In this document: piece after piece, positions 49,230-57,937 of the stretch
Position numbering within the stretch: position 1 is the first letter of the stretch
How the letters are laid out: every line of letters starts with the position of its first letter
From: Arthrobacter gengyunqii
Lineage (GTDB): Bacteria > Actinomycetota > Actinomycetes > Actinomycetales > Micrococcaceae
Direction of reading: 5' to 3'
DNA: 64,000 nt
Assembly: GCF_023022985.1 (NCBI RefSeq)
Contig: NZ_CP095461.1
Coordinates: forward strand, 806,001-870,000
Translations under genes and position numbers: made by a program
The notes under the pieces: model-generated
Told to the model about the DNA's origin: nothing
Seen by the model: the letters and a program-made list of their open reading frames with translations, nothing else
The model's database searches: none

Positions 49230-49259
49230 CTGTGGATGGAACGCCTGTGGATGGAACGC
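49230..49259. repeat. Perfect 15-bp tandem duplication in the mmsA leader
   Basis: CTGTGGATGGAACGC at 49230-49244 is repeated exactly at 49245-49259. On the mmsA strand the inner copy ends with CACAG, which joins GAG to make the ribosome-binding site CAGGAG eight bases or so before the ATG. Confidence 0.9.
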
Positions 49260-49373
49260 TAAAACGGAAGTGGCACCATCCTGTCGCGGCGGCTCCGCAG
49301 ACACCATTGGCAACCTGTCAGGAAATATGCGGCCATCTTTACGGTTTGTAAGAATCCGGGGACCGTCACGGCT

Positions 49374-49379
49374 TAGACT
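49374..49379 (+). promoter_or_regulatory. Possible -10 element of leaderless pucR transcript
   Basis: TAGACT ends six bases before the pucR ATG at 49386, and no Shine-Dalgarno sequence is present. This spacing places transcription start at or next to the start codon, as in many actinobacterial leaderless genes. No convincing -35 is seen. Confidence 0.4.
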
Positions 49380-49385
49380 CGCCGC

Positions 49386-51038
49386 ATGATGCTGACCGTC
49401 GCTGCCGTGCTGGACCTGGACGTGGTGCGCGCCGGCGCTCCCGAAGTGCTGGCCGGAGGGGAACTCCTGGAACGCCCGGTGCGCTGGGTGCACGTCGCGG
49501 AGTTGAGGAACCTGGCAGACCTGCTGGAGGGCGGGGAGCTGGTGCTCACCACCGGACTGGCTTTCGGGGATTCGGCCGCGGATGCGGCGGAGTATCTGGC
49601 AGGGTTGGAGGCTGCCGGAGCAGCGGCAGTGATCGTTGAGCTCTCCGGCGAGCGGGCGGCGGATGCCGCGGCCCTTGCCGCTGCCGCCGCGGTTGCACGG
49701 CTGCCGGTGATCCGGCTGCACCGGCAGATCCGTTTCGTGGAGGTCACCGAGGTGGTGCACCGGCGGATCGTGGCCGGGCAGTTTGAACAGGTGGCCAGGG
49801 CGCGGGAGGTCCACGAGGTGTTCACCATGCTGAGCCTGCAAAGCGCCGGGGTGCAGGAGATCGTGGACCGGGCATCGCAGCTTCTGGCCGCTCCGGTGGT
49901 GCTCGAAGACGGCTCACATCTGGTGGTGGCCTTTGCACCGGGACCGGTGCCTCCGCAGGATTTGCTGCGCGACTGGCAGCGCCGCTCACGCGCGGTGCAC
50001 CGCTCCGACCAGGGCGGAGACCGTGCCGGCGGAGGTTCCCCGGCGACGCCGGGGGCAGAGTGGCTGCAGACGCCCGTGGGGCTGGGCAGCCAGCAGTGGG
50101 GCCGGCTGGTGATGCCCGGGCTTCCGGATTCGGTGGAAGCTGCTGCGGAAGCTTCCATGGTGCTGGAACGCGCGGGGCAGGCACTGTCCATCAACCGGCT
50201 GACCGAGCGTGACCAGGCCGGTCTGGCGCAGCAGGCCCAGGCCGGACTGATCCATGAATTGCGCTCTCCGAGGGTGCCCGAAGAAACCGAAGTCCAAACC
50301 CGGGCCCAGGCGCTGGGGCTGAAACCTTCGCCGGCCTACCTGCCGCTGGTGCTGCATCTGGACGCAGGCGCCGGGCGGGATCCGATGTCCATGCAGCGCA
50401 AGGAACGCGCCCTGCTTGAGCTGCTGGACAGCGTCCTGTCCTCCACCCGGAATTCCGCGTTGGCCGCTGCCCTGCAGACCGGCCAGGTGGCAGTGCTGCT
50501 GGCCCTGCCCGCCCGGCTCCTCGAAGACAGTGTGCTGGAACGCATCTGCGGGGTGCTGGCGGAACGATCCGCTGCAGCCGACGAACCGCTGACCTGGACG
50601 GCAGGGGCGGGACGTGCCCGCTCCGCTCTTTCGGATGCCGCTGCCGGCCTGGATGAGGCGGCGCATGTGGCCCAGACTGCTGGAACCATGTCCGGCGGCG
50701 CCCGGCGGTACTTCCGGTCCACCGACGTCCGGCTCCGCGGACTGCTGGCGCTGCTGCGCGAAGATCCCCGGGCCGCCGCGTTTGCTGACACCGAGCTGCG
50801 CGGAATCCTTGAGGAAGGCGCGGGGGAGGACCTGGCACTGCTGCAGCGTTTCCTGGAGTGCGGCGGCAACAAAACGGAGCTGGCCCGCCGCGGTTACCTG
50901 AGCCGCCCCACCCTGTACTCCCGGTTGGAGCGGCTGGAAGAGCGGCTGGGCGTATCCCTTGATGACCCCGAATCGCGGACGTCGCTGCATGTGGCAGTGC
51001 TCCTGCGGCAGCTGCGGTCCCTGTCGGCGGCGGGCTGA
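49386..51038 (+). CDS. PucR-family transcriptional regulator
   Basis: A 550-residue regulator. The N-terminal PucR sensor domain (about 5-130) begins with TVAAVLDLDVVRAGAPEVLAGG and contains ELVLTTGLAFG; a central GAF/GGDEF-like part follows (about 180-440); the C-terminal HTH_30 domain (about 490-545) reads CGGNKTELARRGYLSRPTLYSRLERLEERLG. Tandem ATGs at 49386 and 49389. Divergent from the mmsA/aminotransferase/oxidase/dehydrogenase cluster, so it is most likely its regulator, responding to an amine or its breakdown product. Such regulators control purine, GABA or polyamine genes in actinobacteria. Confidence 0.9.
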   Translation: MMLTVAAVLDLDVVRAGAPEVLAGGELLERPVRWVHVAELRNLADLLEGGELVLTTGLAFGDSAADAAEYLAGLEAAGAAAVIVELSGERAADAAALAAAAAVARLPVIRLHRQIRFVEVTEVVHRRIVAGQFEQVARAREVHEVFTMLSLQSAGVQEIVDRASQLLAAPVVLEDGSHLVVAFAPGPVPPQDLLRDWQRRSRAVHRSDQGGDRAGGGSPATPGAEWLQTPVGLGSQQWGRLVMPGLPDSVEAAAEASMVLERAGQALSINRLTERDQAGLAQQAQAGLIHELRSPRVPEETEVQTRAQALGLKPSPAYLPLVLHLDAGAGRDPMSMQRKERALLELLDSVLSSTRNSALAAALQTGQVAVLLALPARLLEDSVLERICGVLAERSAAADEPLTWTAGAGRARSALSDAAAGLDEAAHVAQTAGTMSGGARRYFRSTDVRLRGLLALLREDPRAAAFADTELRGILEEGAGEDLALLQRFLECGGNKTELARRGYLSRPTLYSRLERLEERLGVSLDDPESRTSLHVAVLLRQLRSLSAAG

Positions 51039-51052
51039 GGATGCGCGTGCCT

Positions 51053-51298
51053 TCAGGTCCGGCGGGGAGCGTCCGCGGCAGGTTCCACCGTCAGCAGGTC
51101 TCCCACCTCGCAGTTCAGCGCCCGGCACACGGCGGTGAGGGTGGAGAAGCGAATGGCGCGTGCGCGGTCATTTTTCAGTACTGACAGGTTCACCACGCTG
51201 ACGCCCACCTGCCGGCTCAGCTCCGTCAGCGTCATGCCGCGCTGCTCCAGCAGTTCATCAAGCCGGCAGTGAATGCTTGCCTCATCCTCGGCCGGCAT
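51053..51298 (-). CDS. Small XRE-family (YozG-like) DNA-binding protein
   Basis: An 81-residue Cro/C1-type protein. The helix-turn-helix is MTLTELSRQVGVSVVNLSVLKND followed by IRFSTLTAVCRALNCEVGDLLTVE. Its ATG overlaps the DUF2975 stop as TGATG, so the two are co-translated. The pairing DUF2975 plus small XRE recurs in Gram-positive genomes (yoaS/yozG in Bacillus). It probably binds the long palindrome at 51946-51980 and represses its own operon. Confidence 0.9.
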   Translation of the reverse strand: MPAEDEASIHCRLDELLEQRGMTLTELSRQVGVSVVNLSVLKNDRARAIRFSTLTAVCRALNCEVGDLLTVEPAADAPRRT

Positions 51299-51936
51299 CA
51301 GATCAGCCCTTCGGTATCCCGCTGCAGACGGCGGCCGTACTGGAATGCTCCCGCCACCAAAACGAGGAGCAGGCCGGCCACAGCGGGCGCAAAGCTGAAG
51401 GTGCCCGCGAAGAGGACATACTCGTTTCCCGTGCCCTGGTCCAAGCCGATGGAGTCCGCCAGCCGGGTGCGGGCCACCGTGTCGACTGCCTGGCCGGCAC
51501 TTCCAGCCAGCGCCAGAACCGTTCCGCAGAAAACAATGATCCACGCCGAGCCGGCTGTGAACAGGACGTTCCGTCGAAGCCGGAAAGCGAGCAGGAACAT
51601 CAGGGCCAGCACTGCCAGCACAGCCAGAAGGTCCAACGCTTCACCCCAGGCCAGCGCGGCAGCCTCAGAACCGGGAACCCGGGGAATCACCGCCTCCACC
51701 GACGTGTAGTGCGCCTCGGCGCCGAGCGACAGATCCGTTGGGCTGAGCTGCGTGGTGATCACCGGCAGGGTCAGTGTGACGGGGCCGGTGAGGTAATCGG
51801 CAATGCGGTAAACGGCCAGGACGGTGGCGGCAGCAGCGGCGGCAACCGCCAGAATCATTGCCGCTGCCGTGTCCGTGCGGGACACGATTCGTTTGCCGCC
51901 CGCTGCGGCTCGTTGCGTGCCGGTGTCCTGTTTCAT
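51298..51936 (-). CDS. DUF2975 membrane protein
   Basis: A 212-residue membrane protein with four helices (about 27-47, 100-122, 130-150, 180-200 of the shorter form). ATG at 51936 is preferred; an in-frame ATG at 51963 would place the start codon inside the operator-like palindrome at 51946-51980, and the shorter start has GGGG upstream. First gene of the DUF2975/XRE unit. Function unknown; the partner regulator suggests a membrane-signal or stress role. Confidence 0.85.
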   Translation of the reverse strand: MKQDTGTQRAAAGGKRIVSRTDTAAAMILAVAAAAAATVLAVYRIADYLTGPVTLTLPVITTQLSPTDLSLGAEAHYTSVEAVIPRVPGSEAAALAWGEALDLLAVLAVLALMFLLAFRLRRNVLFTAGSAWIIVFCGTVLALAGSAGQAVDTVARTRLADSIGLDQGTGNEYVLFAGTFSFAPAVAGLLLVLVAGAFQYGRRLQRDTEGLI

Positions 51937-51945
51937 GATGGCCCC

Positions 51946-51980
51946 GTTATCGTTTTTCGACATTATCGGAAAACGATAAC
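51946..51980. promoter_or_regulatory. Operator-like palindrome before the DUF2975/XRE pair
   Basis: GTTATCGTTTT (51946-51956) and AAAACGATAAC (51970-51980) are perfect 11-bp arms around a 13-base centre; the centre-to-centre distance is 24 bp. It is the only A/T-rich stretch nearby, contains GATAAT-like -10 sequence on the minus strand, and sits 10 bp before the chosen start. Confidence 0.7.
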
Positions 51981-52018
51981 AGCAGGTTCCTTCCGGCGGA
52001 AGGGCGAGGGCCCCGGAC

Positions 52019-53422
52019 TCAGCGTCCCGACACCAGGTCCGCAGCTTTGGCGATCGGCGACGTTGTGCTCCGTCCGCTGCGTTCCGCGCGGTCCGCCGCG
52101 TAATACGCGCGGTACATGGCGTTCACGCCCAGCCAGCGCAGCGGTTCCGGCTCCCAGCTCCGCACGCGCCGGTTGACCCACGGCATGGCCGTCAGCTCGC
52201 TGTCCGGCGCCACAATCAGGTCCCGAAGGGTGCGCCCGGCCAGGTTGGACGCCGCGACGCCGGTGCCCACATAGCCGCCGGCCCAGCCGACGCCGGTGGC
52301 AGGATCCAACCCCACCGTGGCTTTCCAGTCCCGCGGCACTCCGAGCACTCCGGCCCAGGCATGGTCGATTCGTGCCCCGGCGGCGGCCGGGAACATCTCC
52401 CGCAGCAGATCAGTAAGCCCCGTGATGGTGGCCGGCTGCGTGGCGCCGTCGGTGTCCGTCCGGGATCCGAAACGATAGGGGACGCCGCGGCCGCCCAGCG
52501 CAATCCGCCCGTCGGCAGTGCGCTGGGCGTACATGTAGGCGTGTGCCATGTCCGCCACGGTGTCCCGGCCGGCCCAGCCGATGTCTTCCCAGAACCGATC
52601 CGCCAGCGGTTCGGTGACGATCATGGAGGAGTTCATCGGCAGCCACTCGCGGCGGGATCCGGGCAGGTTGGCGGTGAACCCTTCGGTGGCGCGCAGCACA
52701 TATCGGGAGTGCACGGTTCCGCGCGGGGTCACGGCTGCGGCTTTCAGTCCGGCGCCTCCCGGCCGGATTTCGGTGACCGGAGTCTGCTCATAAACCGGTA
52801 CGCCCAGGGCTTCGACGGTGGCGGCCAGGCCGCGCACCAGCCGGGCAGGCTGGATCCGGGCGCAGTGCGGATGGTGCAGCCCGCCCAACGCCCCGGCAAT
52901 CCGCACCCGGTCCGCGGTTTGCGCCGCATCGAGCAGCCGGGCCCCGGACTGCGGCCACTGCGCTTCCTCCTCGGCCCACGCTGTCAGCCGGCCCAGCTGC
53001 GCCGGGTTGCGCGCCACGTTCAGCTCACCGCCCTTGACGATCCCGGCGTCGATCCCTTCCGCCGCCGCCACCGCAATCACCTCGTCCACCGTGGCATTGA
53101 GCAGCTCCTGGAACCTGCCCACCGTGGCGCGGCCGTGCGACTTCACGTACTGGCCGCGCCCGCCGGTGATGGAATTGGTCAGCCAGCCGCCGTTGCGCCC
53201 GGACGCGCCAAATCCGGCAAACCGGGATTCGAGCACCATCACGGACAGATCCGGGCGTGCCTTCTTGAGGTAGTAGGCGGTCCAGAGGCCGGTGTAACCG
53301 GCTCCGACGACGGCGACATCCACCTCGGCGTCCCCGTCCAGGCCCGGGCGGGGAACCGGCAGGCCCGTTTCCGCGTACCAGAAGGACACCTGCCCGTTGA
53401 CGGGTGCATGGGATGTGTCCAT
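52019..53422 (-). CDS. FAD-dependent amine oxidoreductase, PuuB-like (copy 2)
   Basis: A 467-residue DAO-family flavoprotein. FAD motif VVGAGYTGLWTAYYLKK at about 38-54, then ASGRNGGWLTNSITGGRG; the end has GYVGTGVAASNLAGRTLRDLI. It is clearly related to 44893-46332 but not a recent duplicate. One bp separates it from the aminotransferase gene upstream, so it belongs to the lrp/aminotransferase operon and probably oxidises an imported polyamine or derivative. Confidence 0.85.
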   Translation of the reverse strand: MDTSHAPVNGQVSFWYAETGLPVPRPGLDGDAEVDVAVVGAGYTGLWTAYYLKKARPDLSVMVLESRFAGFGASGRNGGWLTNSITGGRGQYVKSHGRATVGRFQELLNATVDEVIAVAAAEGIDAGIVKGGELNVARNPAQLGRLTAWAEEEAQWPQSGARLLDAAQTADRVRIAGALGGLHHPHCARIQPARLVRGLAATVEALGVPVYEQTPVTEIRPGGAGLKAAAVTPRGTVHSRYVLRATEGFTANLPGSRREWLPMNSSMIVTEPLADRFWEDIGWAGRDTVADMAHAYMYAQRTADGRIALGGRGVPYRFGSRTDTDGATQPATITGLTDLLREMFPAAAGARIDHAWAGVLGVPRDWKATVGLDPATGVGWAGGYVGTGVAASNLAGRTLRDLIVAPDSELTAMPWVNRRVRSWEPEPLRWLGVNAMYRAYYAADRAERSGRSTTSPIAKAADLVSGR

Positions 53423-53423
53423 G

Positions 53424-54827
53424 TCAGAGGTGGTTCAACCCTTCCGTGAGGACGCTGCGCAGGATCGACTCCATCTGGTCGAACTCGGGCTGGCCCATGG
53501 TCAGCGGGGGCGCGAGCTGGATGACCGGATCTCCGCGGTCATCGGCGCGGCAGTACAGGCCGGCGTCGTAGAGGGCGGTGGAGATAAAGCCGCGCAGCAG
53601 CCGCTCGGACTCCTCATCGGTGAAGGTCTCTTTGGTGGCCTTGTCCTTCACCAGTTCAATGCCGTAGAAGTAGCCTTCGCCGCGCACGTCGCCCACGATG
53701 GGCAGGTCCAGCAGCTTTTCCAGTGTGGCGCGGAACGCCGGGGCGTTGGTCTTGACCCGGTCATTGAGCCCTTCCCGCTCGAAGATGTCCAGGTTGGCCA
53801 TGGCGACGGCGGCGGAGACCGGATGCCCGCCAAAGGTGTAGCCGTGGTAGAACGTCGTATCGCCCCGGCTGAACGGTTTGAAGAGCCGGTCGGTAGCGAT
53901 CATCGCGCCAATGGGGGCGTAGCCGCTGGTCAGGCCCTTGGCGCAGGTAATGATGTCCGGCTGGAAGCCGAAGTCGGTGCTCGCGAACATGGAACCGATC
54001 CGGCCGAAGGCACAGATGGTCTCGTCGGACACCAGCAGGACGTCGTACTGGTCGCAGATTTCCCGGACCCGCTGGAAGTAGCACGGGGGCGGCGGGAAGC
54101 AGCCGCCGGAGTTCTGCACCGGCTCCAGGAACACCGCCGCGACCGTGTCCGCGCCTTCAAATTCGATCGCTTCGCCAATCCGGTCCGCGGCCCAGCGGCC
54201 AAAGGCTTCCGGATCCTCCAGACCGGCCGGAGCGCGGTACTGGTTGGTGTTCGGCACCCGGAAGGCGCCGGGGACCAGGGGCTCGAACGGTGCCTTCATG
54301 TCCGGGATGCCGGTGATGGACAGGGCGCCCTGGGGTGTGCCGTGGTAGGCGACCGCACGGGAAATGACCTTGGTCTTGCCCGGTTTTCCGGTCAGCTTGA
54401 AATACTGTTTGGCCAGCTTCCACGCTGATTCCACGGCCTCGCCGCCGCCGGTGGTGAAGAAGACGCGGTTGAGGTCTCCGGGCGCTCCGGCCGCCAGGCG
54501 TTCGGCGAGGTCGATGGCCGGCGGATGCGCGTAGGACCACAGCGGCATGAACGCCAGCTCGCGGGACTGCTTGGCTGCGGCTTCGGCCAGTTCTTCGCGG
54601 CCGTGTCCCACCTGCACCGCAAAAAGCCCGGCCAGGCCGTCAATGAGCTCGTGTCCCCGGTCATCGTAGATCAGATGCCCGCTTCCACGGGTGATGACGG
54701 GAACCCGGCCTCCGGCCATCGGGCCCGAGTGGCGGGCCATGTGCATCCACAGGTGATCCCTGGCAGCCTGCTGCCGGTCGGTGCCTCGCGGCGTGGTGGA
54801 GGTTGATTGGACTGCTGCTTCGGTCAT
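53424..54827 (-). CDS. Class III aminotransferase, putrescine/polyamine type
   Basis: A 467-residue PLP enzyme of the SpuC-like subgroup (putrescine-pyruvate aminotransferase). TTGGGEAVESAWKLAKQYF, LLVSDETICAFGRIGSMFAS and Schiff-base Lys297 (TCAKGLTSGYAPIGA) are present. ATG at 54827 overlaps the lrp stop (ATGA); the frame is open beyond without start signals. Together with the adjacent PuuB-like oxidase and the divergent potDABC importer, putrescine or spermidine derivatives are the likely substrates; 2-oxoacid partner not determinable. Confidence 0.87.
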   Translation of the reverse strand: MTEAAVQSTSTTPRGTDRQQAARDHLWMHMARHSGPMAGGRVPVITRGSGHLIYDDRGHELIDGLAGLFAVQVGHGREELAEAAAKQSRELAFMPLWSYAHPPAIDLAERLAAGAPGDLNRVFFTTGGGEAVESAWKLAKQYFKLTGKPGKTKVISRAVAYHGTPQGALSITGIPDMKAPFEPLVPGAFRVPNTNQYRAPAGLEDPEAFGRWAADRIGEAIEFEGADTVAAVFLEPVQNSGGCFPPPPCYFQRVREICDQYDVLLVSDETICAFGRIGSMFASTDFGFQPDIITCAKGLTSGYAPIGAMIATDRLFKPFSRGDTTFYHGYTFGGHPVSAAVAMANLDIFEREGLNDRVKTNAPAFRATLEKLLDLPIVGDVRGEGYFYGIELVKDKATKETFTDEESERLLRGFISTALYDAGLYCRADDRGDPVIQLAPPLTMGQPEFDQMESILRSVLTEGLNHL

Positions 54828-55291
54828 CGCGTGCCCCAGTTGTAGGCCTGCTTCCGCAGGGAGAGATACATGAATGTTTCGGTTCCGCTGACGCCGGGAA
54901 GGCTGCGGACCAGATTGACCAGGCTCATCAGGTCCTGGTCGCTTTCGCAAACCACTTCCGCGAAGATGTCGAACGACCCGGCGGTGATTACGCAGTAATC
55001 CACCTGGCCGATGTCGGCGATCAGGTCAGCGGCTTCCTCAACGCCGCCGCTGGTCTTAATGCCGAGCATGGCCTGCCGCGGGAACCCCAGCTGCAGCGGA
55101 TCTGTCACCGCCACAATCTGCATGATGCCCGCATCGGCCAGCTTCTGGACCCGCTGCCGCACCGCAGCCTCGGATAACCCCACGGCCTTGCCGATGGCCG
55201 CGTAGGACCGCCGGCCGTCTTCCTGGAGCTGTTCGATGATGGCCTTGGAGACATCATCAATTCCCGGCGCCGCCGCAATTTCCCCAGTCAT
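54824..55291 (-). CDS. Lrp/AsnC-family regulator
   Basis: A 155-residue feast/famine regulator. N-terminal HTH (about 15-60: DVSKAIIEQLQEDGRRSYAAIGKAVGLSEAAVRQRVQKL) and C-terminal RAM ligand domain (about 75-150). First gene of the operon with aminotransferase and oxidase, and divergent from potD. The 13-bp inverted repeat covering the intergenic region is the likely binding site; in related bacteria such regulators control polyamine catabolism. Confidence 0.92.
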   Translation of the reverse strand: MTGEIAAAPGIDDVSKAIIEQLQEDGRRSYAAIGKAVGLSEAAVRQRVQKLADAGIMQIVAVTDPLQLGFPRQAMLGIKTSGGVEEAADLIADIGQVDYCVITAGSFDIFAEVVCESDQDLMSLVNLVRSLPGVSGTETFMYLSLRKQAYNWGTR

Positions 55292-55364
55292 CAGTGCCTT
55301 TCTCGTTGACGGTGCTTGAGGCCGAACCGCGCCTGCTGAACATTGAAGCGGGTAAAAGCCACTG

Positions 55365-55459
55365 AAACAAGGTTTTTGAGTGCGGAATACTCAGATTTGT
55401 CAGCATTTACTTTCGGAAACCGTTGTGTAACAAAAGATTTACAACTAAAAACCTTGTTT
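55365..55459. promoter_or_regulatory. Long-range inverted repeat between lrp and potD
   Basis: AAACAAGGTTTTT (55365-55377) recurs inverted as AAAAACCTTGTTT (55447-55459), identical over 13 bases and 69 bp apart. The right arm contains TTGTTT (55454-55459), which with CAATAT (55478-55483, 18-bp spacing) could be the potD promoter; the left arm has the same TTGTTT facing lrp. This arrangement suits one regulator bound at both sites. Confidence 0.65.
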
Positions 55460-55529
55460 GCCCCGGCGCGGCTCTGACAATATCAACGCAACATCCTCAC
55501 GTCCGCAGATGTTCAGCAAGGAGCACGCC

Positions 55530-56744
55530 ATGGCAAAGCCACCCATCACCGATCCGATGCTCAGAAGCATCGTCAACGCCCAGCTCTCCCGCCGGAGGAT
55601 GCTCGTGGGCGCCGGTGGGCTGACAATGGCCTCCCTGCTCGCTGCCTGCGGAACCGGCGGCGGCACGGCCGGAAAGTCAGCGGCGGCGGCAACAGCGGCG
55701 GCCGATCTGTCCGAGTCCGAGAAAACAGTGAACTGGGCCAACTGGACCCTTTACCTGGACTATGACGACTCCACCGGCACCTACCCCTCCCTGGAAGCCT
55801 TCACCGAGGCCACGGGAATTGACGTGAACTATTCCGAGGACGTGGACGGCAATGACACGTACTTCGGGAAAATCCAGGGCCAGCTTTCGGCGGGACAGGA
55901 TATCGGTGCGGACATTGTCACGGTCACCGACTGGATGACCAGCCGGCTGATCCGGCTGGGATACACCCAGGAGCTGAACCGGGACAACATTCCCAATGCC
56001 GCCAATCTCCTGGCCGGTCTGCAGGACGTGGATTTTGATCCGGGACGCCGGCATTCCCTGACCTGGCAGACGGGTTTCGCCGGCATCGCCTGGAACAAGG
56101 AGGCCTTCCCCAAGGGGCTGAAGAGTGTCTCGGACCTGTGGCAGCCCGAGCTGAAGGGACGCGTTGAGGTCCTCGATGAAATGCGGGACACCATGGGCCT
56201 GATCATGATGGAAAACGGTGTGGACGTGACCGGAAACTGGACCGCCGATGATTTCGACAACGCCCTTGATGTGCTGTCCAAGCAGATTGCCGACGGCCAG
56301 ATCCGGCAGGTCAAGGGGAACTCCTACAAAGAGGACCTCATCTCCGGGGATGCACTGGCGGTCATTGGCTGGTCCGGGGATATCACGCAGCTGAATTTCG
56401 AAGAGGGCGACAAATGGGAGTTCGCCCTTCCCGAAGCCGGCGGAACGCTGTGGTCCGACAACATGTCCATTCCCATCGGCTCTCCTCACAAAGCCAATGC
56501 GGAAAAGCTGATGAACTACTATCTGGACCCGGAAAACGCGGCCACCGTGGCCGCCTACGTGAACTACATTTGCCCGGTTGAGGGTGCGCGTGAGGCCATG
56601 GAGTCGATTGACCCGGAGCTGTCCGACAATCCGCTGATCTTTCCCACCGATGAGTATCTGGCCCGGGCCCACGTGGTGCGCACCCTGAGCGCGGATGAGG
56701 AAGCCGATCTTTCGGACCGCTTCCAGACTGCGATCGGCAACTGA
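55530..56744 (+). CDS. potD: Polyamine ABC transporter substrate-binding lipoprotein
   Basis: A 404-residue PotD/PotF-type protein. The N-terminus has twin arginines (SRRRMLVGAGG) before a hydrophobic stretch and the lipobox LAAC, so it may leave by the Tat route and be lipid-anchored. NWANWTLYLDYDD and SVSDLWQPELKGRV are family segments. ATG at 55530 follows AAGGAG; a start at 55509 is less likely. It overlaps potA (TGATG). Confidence 0.92.
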   Translation: MAKPPITDPMLRSIVNAQLSRRRMLVGAGGLTMASLLAACGTGGGTAGKSAAAATAAADLSESEKTVNWANWTLYLDYDDSTGTYPSLEAFTEATGIDVNYSEDVDGNDTYFGKIQGQLSAGQDIGADIVTVTDWMTSRLIRLGYTQELNRDNIPNAANLLAGLQDVDFDPGRRHSLTWQTGFAGIAWNKEAFPKGLKSVSDLWQPELKGRVEVLDEMRDTMGLIMMENGVDVTGNWTADDFDNALDVLSKQIADGQIRQVKGNSYKEDLISGDALAVIGWSGDITQLNFEEGDKWEFALPEAGGTLWSDNMSIPIGSPHKANAEKLMNYYLDPENAATVAAYVNYICPVEGAREAMESIDPELSDNPLIFPTDEYLARAHVVRTLSADEEADLSDRFQTAIGN

Positions 56745-57937
56745 TGGCCACCGTCGGACTGCTGCCCGAGCCGGACTCCCGCCAGGAAGCATCCGGTCAG
56801 GACCTGGTCCTGTCGCAGCTGAGTAAACGCTTCACCGACTTCACCGCCGTCGACGGACTGGACCTCGTCATTCCCTCCGGCTCCTTCTTCGCGCTGCTGG
56901 GCCCCTCCGGCTGCGGCAAGACCACCACGCTGCGGATGATCGCCGGCCTGGAACAGCCCACGTCCGGAAGCATCAGCATCGGCGGCCGGGACATCACGGC
57001 CACCACGCCCCACCGGCGGCCGGTGAACACGGTCTTCCAGAACTATGCCCTCTTCCCGCACATGAGCGTGCTGGACAACGTGGGCTTCGGACTCAAGCGG
57101 CGCAAGGTGCGCGACGCCGATGCCCAGGCCAAGGCTGCCCTTGAACTGGTGGAGCTGGGTCATCTGGGCAGCCGGCGCCCCGCGCAGCTGTCCGGCGGCC
57201 AGCAGCAGCGGGTCGCCCTGGCCCGCGCCATCGTCAACCGGCCCGCGGTCCTGCTGCTGGACGAACCGCTCGGCGCCCTGGACATGAAGCTGCGACGGCA
57301 GATGCAGACGGAGTTGAAGAAGATCCAGACGGAGGTGGGGCTGACCTTTGTGCACGTCACCCACGACCAGGAGGAAGCCATGACCATGGCGGATACCGTG
57401 GCCGTGATGAACAGCGGGCGCGTGGAGCAGATGGGTGCGCCGCAGGAACTCTACGAGCTGCCCCGCACCGCTTTTGTGGCGAACTTCCTGGGTAAATCCA
57501 ATCTGATGCCGGCTGAGGTCACCGGGGAAAGCGGCGGATATCTGCAGCTGAACGCCGGCGGCCAGCACCTGCAGGTCCGGCGTGACCGGGCCACGGACCA
57601 CGCCGGACGGGTGCTGATCGGCATCCGGCCGGAAAAACTGCGCATGCTGCCGGGTGCCGGAGCGCCAACAGCACCGGGGTCGCCGTCCGCCGGGGCCGCG
57701 GAAGGGACGGAAGTTGCGCTGCGCGCCGTCGTGCTTGAGGCATCCTTCTCGGGCGCCAGCACCGAGTACCTGGTGGAGGTGGAGGGGATCGGCACCATGG
57801 GCGTGTTCAGCCAGAACCGCGGAGCGGCACTGGCGGCGCCCGGCGACCGGGTGAGCCTGAGCTGGGACGCCGACCACGCCTTTGGCCTGCGCGGCGACGA
57901 GGACCGCCTGGCCGGCGCGGGCGAGGACGGACTCTGA
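56744..57937 (+). CDS. potA: Polyamine ABC transporter ATP-binding protein
   Basis: A 397-residue ATPase: Walker A GPSGCGKTTTLRMIAGLE, FQNYALFPHMSVLDNV, signature LSGGQQQRVALARA, LLLDEPLGALD, and a C-terminal TOBE domain (about 285-385, LMPAEVTG through VSLSWDADHAFGL). It is the energy unit of the importer. ATG shares a base with the potD stop; the stop overlaps potB in the same way (TGATG). Confidence 0.95.
   Translation: MATVGLLPEPDSRQEASGQDLVLSQLSKRFTDFTAVDGLDLVIPSGSFFALLGPSGCGKTTTLRMIAGLEQPTSGSISIGGRDITATTPHRRPVNTVFQNYALFPHMSVLDNVGFGLKRRKVRDADAQAKAALELVELGHLGSRRPAQLSGGQQQRVALARAIVNRPAVLLLDEPLGALDMKLRRQMQTELKKIQTEVGLTFVHVTHDQEEAMTMADTVAVMNSGRVEQMGAPQELYELPRTAFVANFLGKSNLMPAEVTGESGGYLQLNAGGQHLQVRRDRATDHAGRVLIGIRPEKLRMLPGAGAPTAPGSPSAGAAEGTEVALRAVVLEASFSGASTEYLVEVEGIGTMGVFSQNRGAALAAPGDRVSLSWDADHAFGLRGDEDRLAGAGEDGL

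Noticed and set aside
47683..49389. 568-residue open frame on the + strand
   Set aside because: Antisense of mmsA; Val/Gly/His-rich shadow without family features.
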